From assembly GCA_035628035.1 (NCBI GenBank), contig DASPKS010000258.1:1-7878 (forward strand): DNA of 7,878 nt, in the 5' to 3' direction. Below, in pieces: positions 5,699 to 7,878 of this stretch; the first letter of the stretch is position 1; every line of letters begins with the position of its first letter. The stretch comes from DASPKS01 sp035628035 (lineage in GTDB: Bacteria > Bacteroidota > Rhodothermia > Rhodothermales > Rubricoccaceae). The position numbers were made by a program, and so were the translations under genes. The notes below the pieces were generated by a model that had not been told where the DNA came from, searched no databases, and saw nothing but the letters and a program-made list of their open reading frames with translations.

Positions 5699-7726
5699 AT
5701 GACCCGCCCTCTCCTCTTCGCGTTGTCCGCGCTCGCGCTGACCCCGCCCGCTGCCGCTCAGCTCACCGGTCGTCCTCTCCCTCACCCGGTGTTCCCGCCG
5801 CCGCAGTTCGAAGCGGCCATCACGGCGGGGACGCGCACGCGCACGGGCGAGCCCGGCCCGACCTACTGGCAGAACAGGGCCGCCTACACCCTCCGCGCGA
5901 CGCTCGATCCGACGACGAACGTCCTGCGCGGCGAGGGGACGATCCGGTACCGGAACGCGTCGCCCAACGAGCTCCCGTTCCTCGTGCTCAAGCTCCGCCA
6001 GAACCTCCACCGCGAAGACGCCCTCCGCAACCGCCGCGTCGAGATCACGGGCGGGATTTCCCTGAGCGGGTTCACCGTCGGTGGGCGGCCCGTCGCAGAG
6101 GTGACGGAGGGGGCGCCGGAGCCCGGCCGCTACCGCATCGACGGGACGATCCTCACGCTCGCCCTCCCCGAGCCGCTCGCGCCCGGCGCCGAGGTCGAGC
6201 TCGCGATGAACTGGCAGTTCCGCATCCCCGCCGCGGGCGCCCCCCGTATGGGACAGGACGGCGAGGTCTACTACATCGGGTACTGGTACCCCCAGGTGGC
6301 CGTGTACGACGACGTCTACGGGTGGGACACCGACCAGTACCTCGGCCTCGCCGAGCATTACATGGGCTACGCCACGTACGACGTGACTGTCACCGCGCCG
6401 GCGGGCTGGCTCGTGTGGGCGACGGGCGAGCTGCAGAACATCGACGAGGTGCTCCCGCTGGAGATCCGCCGCCGCCTCGACCGCGCGCGCACGACCGACG
6501 AGATCGTCCGCGTCGTCCGCGAGAACGAGCGCCAGGCGGGGACCTCGACGGCGCGCGGCGAGGGCGGCCAGCTCACGTGGCGTTTCCGCGCCGAGGACGT
6601 GCGCGACTTCGCTTTCGCCTCCTCGAACCGGTACGTCTGGGACGCCACGCGCGCGCTCGTCGGCGGCGGCGACGGCACGCGCGACACCGTCGGTATCCAC
6701 GCGTTCTACCGGCCCGACCGGACGACGTGGCGCCGCGCGGCCGAGTTCGCGCGGTTCTCCATCGAGCACCTCTCCGAAACCATCATCCCCTACCCCTACC
6801 CCCACATGACCGCCGTCGAGGGCCTCATCGGCGGGGGCATGGAGTACCCCATGATGACGCTCATCGGCGTCACGCGCGACGACGAGTCCCTCTTCGGTGT
6901 GACCTACCACGAGATCGCCCACATGTGGTTTCCGATGATCGTCGGCCAGGACGAGACGGCCTACACGTGGATGGACGAGGGGCTCGTGAGCTACAACACG
7001 AACGTCGGCACCGACGCCTTCTTCGACGGCTCCGCTCCGAACCGCCCGGAGGTGGACGCGTGGGCGCGGAACGCGCAGTTCCACTACTTCCTCGCCGGGA
7101 CGGGCTACGCCGTCGAGCCCATGCGGCACAACGACCAGTTCCCCATCGGCGGCGGCACGCAGCAGGTCGACCCCGTGCAGGGCGCTGCGCGTGTGGTGGC
7201 GTCGTACTCCACGCCGGCCCTCCTCCTCCGCGCCATCGAGGGGATCTACGGGCGCACGCGGTTCCTCGAGGCGTACCAGACCTACGCCCGCACGTGGAGC
7301 TACAAGCACCCGTACCCGTGGGACCTCTTCCACAGCTTCGAGGCCACCCTCGGCGAGGACCTCGACTGGCTGTGGTTCCCCACCCTCTTCGAGACGTGGA
7401 CGGTGGACCAGGCCGTCGGCGCCGTCGAGCAAAGGGCCGACGCCGTCCGCGTCGTCGTGCGCGACCTCGGGCTGGCGCCCATGCCCGCGCCCGTCCGCGT
7501 GACGTACGCCGACGGCACGACGGCCGAGCAGACCGTCCCGGTGGCGACGTGGCTCGCCGGGGAGACCGAGGCCGCGCTCACTTTTCCAGCGGGAACGGTC
7601 CGCCGCGTCGAGATCGACCCTGGCGGGTACCTCCCCGACATCGACGTGACGAACAACGTGTGGGAGGTCGAACAACCGGTGAATAGCGGGGCGAGCACGT
7701 CTGCGCCCGGGGGGTCCGGCGAGTAG
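5699..7726 (+). CDS. Exported M1-family zinc metallopeptidase (aminopeptidase-like)
   Basis: This 675-residue protein is a probable aminopeptidase of the M1 family, which removes N-terminal residues from peptides by a gluzincin mechanism. Residues 1-20 are an export signal ending PAAAQ, with likely cleavage before Q21. About 55-265 form the N-terminal beta domain, with the family segment YWYPQVAVYDD from residue 195. The catalytic domain has GGGMEYP at 378-384 (the GxMEN exopeptidase motif, with Y in place of N). The zinc site is complete: H404-E405-I406-A407-H408, then E427 after 18 residues in WMDEGL. Y503 in ASYSTPAL is a candidate for the catalytic tyrosine. Residues from about 560 form a C-terminal beta segment ending in the PDIDVTNNVW motif of Bacteroidota M1 proteins. 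There is no T9SS tail, so it is probably periplasmic or soluble in the envelope. The ATG is chosen because it yields the signal peptide directly. The family is secure; the substrate is not known. Confidence 0.95.
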   Translation: MTRPLLFALSALALTPPAAAQLTGRPLPHPVFPPPQFEAAITAGTRTRTGEPGPTYWQNRAAYTLRATLDPTTNVLRGEGTIRYRNASPNELPFLVLKLRQNLHREDALRNRRVEITGGISLSGFTVGGRPVAEVTEGAPEPGRYRIDGTILTLALPEPLAPGAEVELAMNWQFRIPAAGAPRMGQDGEVYYIGYWYPQVAVYDDVYGWDTDQYLGLAEHYMGYATYDVTVTAPAGWLVWATGELQNIDEVLPLEIRRRLDRARTTDEIVRVVRENERQAGTSTARGEGGQLTWRFRAEDVRDFAFASSNRYVWDATRALVGGGDGTRDTVGIHAFYRPDRTTWRRAAEFARFSIEHLSETIIPYPYPHMTAVEGLIGGGMEYPMMTLIGVTRDDESLFGVTYHEIAHMWFPMIVGQDETAYTWMDEGLVSYNTNVGTDAFFDGSAPNRPEVDAWARNAQFHYFLAGTGYAVEPMRHNDQFPIGGGTQQVDPVQGAARVVASYSTPALLLRAIEGIYGRTRFLEAYQTYARTWSYKHPYPWDLFHSFEATLGEDLDWLWFPTLFETWTVDQAVGAVEQRADAVRVVVRDLGLAPMPAPVRVTYADGTTAEQTVPVATWLAGETEAALTFPAGTVRRVEIDPGGYLPDIDVTNNVWEVEQPVNSGASTSAPGGSGE

Positions 7727-7730
7727 GCGC

Positions 7731-7762
7731 TTGCCCGCCCCCCGGCCGCGCCCCTATCTTCG
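7731..7762 (+). promoter_or_regulatory. Bacteroidota-type promoter of tRNA-Asn
   Basis: TTG at 7731-7733 is followed after exactly 21 bases by TATCTTCG at 7755-7762, close to the -33 TTG / -7 TAnnTTTG consensus of Bacteroidota. It lies directly after the stop codon of the metallopeptidase gene. The predicted start is around 7767-7770, which leaves a leader of about 40 bases before the mature tRNA-Asn at 7809 that RNase P would remove. The form and spacing equal those of the tRNA-Leu promoter. Confidence 0.6.
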
Positions 7763-7808
7763 CGCCCGCCTCTCCCTCCCGGACGGGGCACGGAACGTCG
7801 TGAGACAT

Positions 7809-7878
7809 TCCTCGGTAGCTCAATGGTAGAGCATGCGGCTGTTAACCGCAGGGTTGTAGGTTCGAATCCTACCCGGGG
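7809..7878 (+). tRNA. tRNA-Asn, anticodon GTT (3' end cut by the window)
   Basis: The sequence folds as a standard class I tRNA. The acceptor 5' arm TCCTCGG (7809-7815) pairs with CCGGGG at 7873-7878, and the last pair and discriminator fall just outside the window. The D arm is GCTC-AATGGTA-GAGC. The anticodon arm is TGCGG-CTGTTAA-CCGCA, with GTT at 7841-7843. The T arm is GTAGG-TTCGAAT-CCTAC. GTT reads asparagine codons AAC and AAU. Whether CCA is encoded, or another tRNA follows in the same transcript, cannot be seen. Confidence 0.97.

Noticed and set aside
4889..7675. Minus-strand open frame of about 928 codons
   Set aside because: It is antisense to two well-supported genes and their intergenic gap, with biased composition and no recognisable motif.
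5563..7686. Overlapping plus-strand frame of about 707 codons across the M1 gene
   Set aside because: The product is dominated by arginine, proline and histidine runs, while the M1 frame has a complete active site. It is a frame-shifted shadow.

Overview
The window is GC-rich DNA that most resembles the Rhodothermota / Bacteroidota lineage, perhaps a Rhodothermales (Rubricoccaceae-like) marine bacterium. Three things suggest this: a type IX secretion (T9SS) C-terminal sorting domain with the AYPNPFNPSTTL signature, Bacteroidota-style promoters (TTG, 21-base spacer, TAnCTTCG) ahead of both tRNA genes, and no Shine-Dalgarno sequence before the two complete reading frames. The assignment is inference from these features, not from a database search.

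Layout. Bases 1-4242 (+) are the 3' part of a very large secreted protein gene whose start lies outside the window. The visible 1413 codons encode HAF-type extracellular repeats, an Ig/DUF11-like domain, a CSLREA-type motif, a long right-handed beta-helix built on eight copies of an IGTNAAGTAALGNG-type motif, further beta-rich domains and the T9SS sorting tail. Bases 4243-4535 have no convincing gene. They hold a near-copy of the anticodon arm of the neighbouring tRNA, a nested inverted-repeat structure and a strong terminator. A tRNA-Leu(CAG) gene follows on the minus strand (4536-4619), with its own promoter on the right and its terminator on the left, so it converges on the large secreted-protein gene. 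Bases 4779-5597 (+) encode an unrecognised exported, cysteine-containing, probably Ig-like protein. Bases 5699-7726 (+) encode an exported M1-family zinc metallopeptidase with an intact HEXXH-18-E zinc site. The window ends inside a tRNA-Asn(GTT) gene (7809-7878) preceded by a promoter of the same form as that of tRNA-Leu.

How the genes relate. All three proteins are predicted to leave the cytoplasm. The first should cross the outer membrane by T9SS. The other two carry ordinary N-terminal export signals and no sorting tail, so they are probably periplasmic or membrane-anchored. The last two are co-directional with a 101-base gap and may be co-transcribed, but nothing shows that the three work in one pathway. 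I see no convincing new multi-gene system. The most unusual signals are the duplicated tRNA-Leu anticodon segment with its structured surroundings, the shared tRNA promoter form, and the multi-domain architecture of the first protein.
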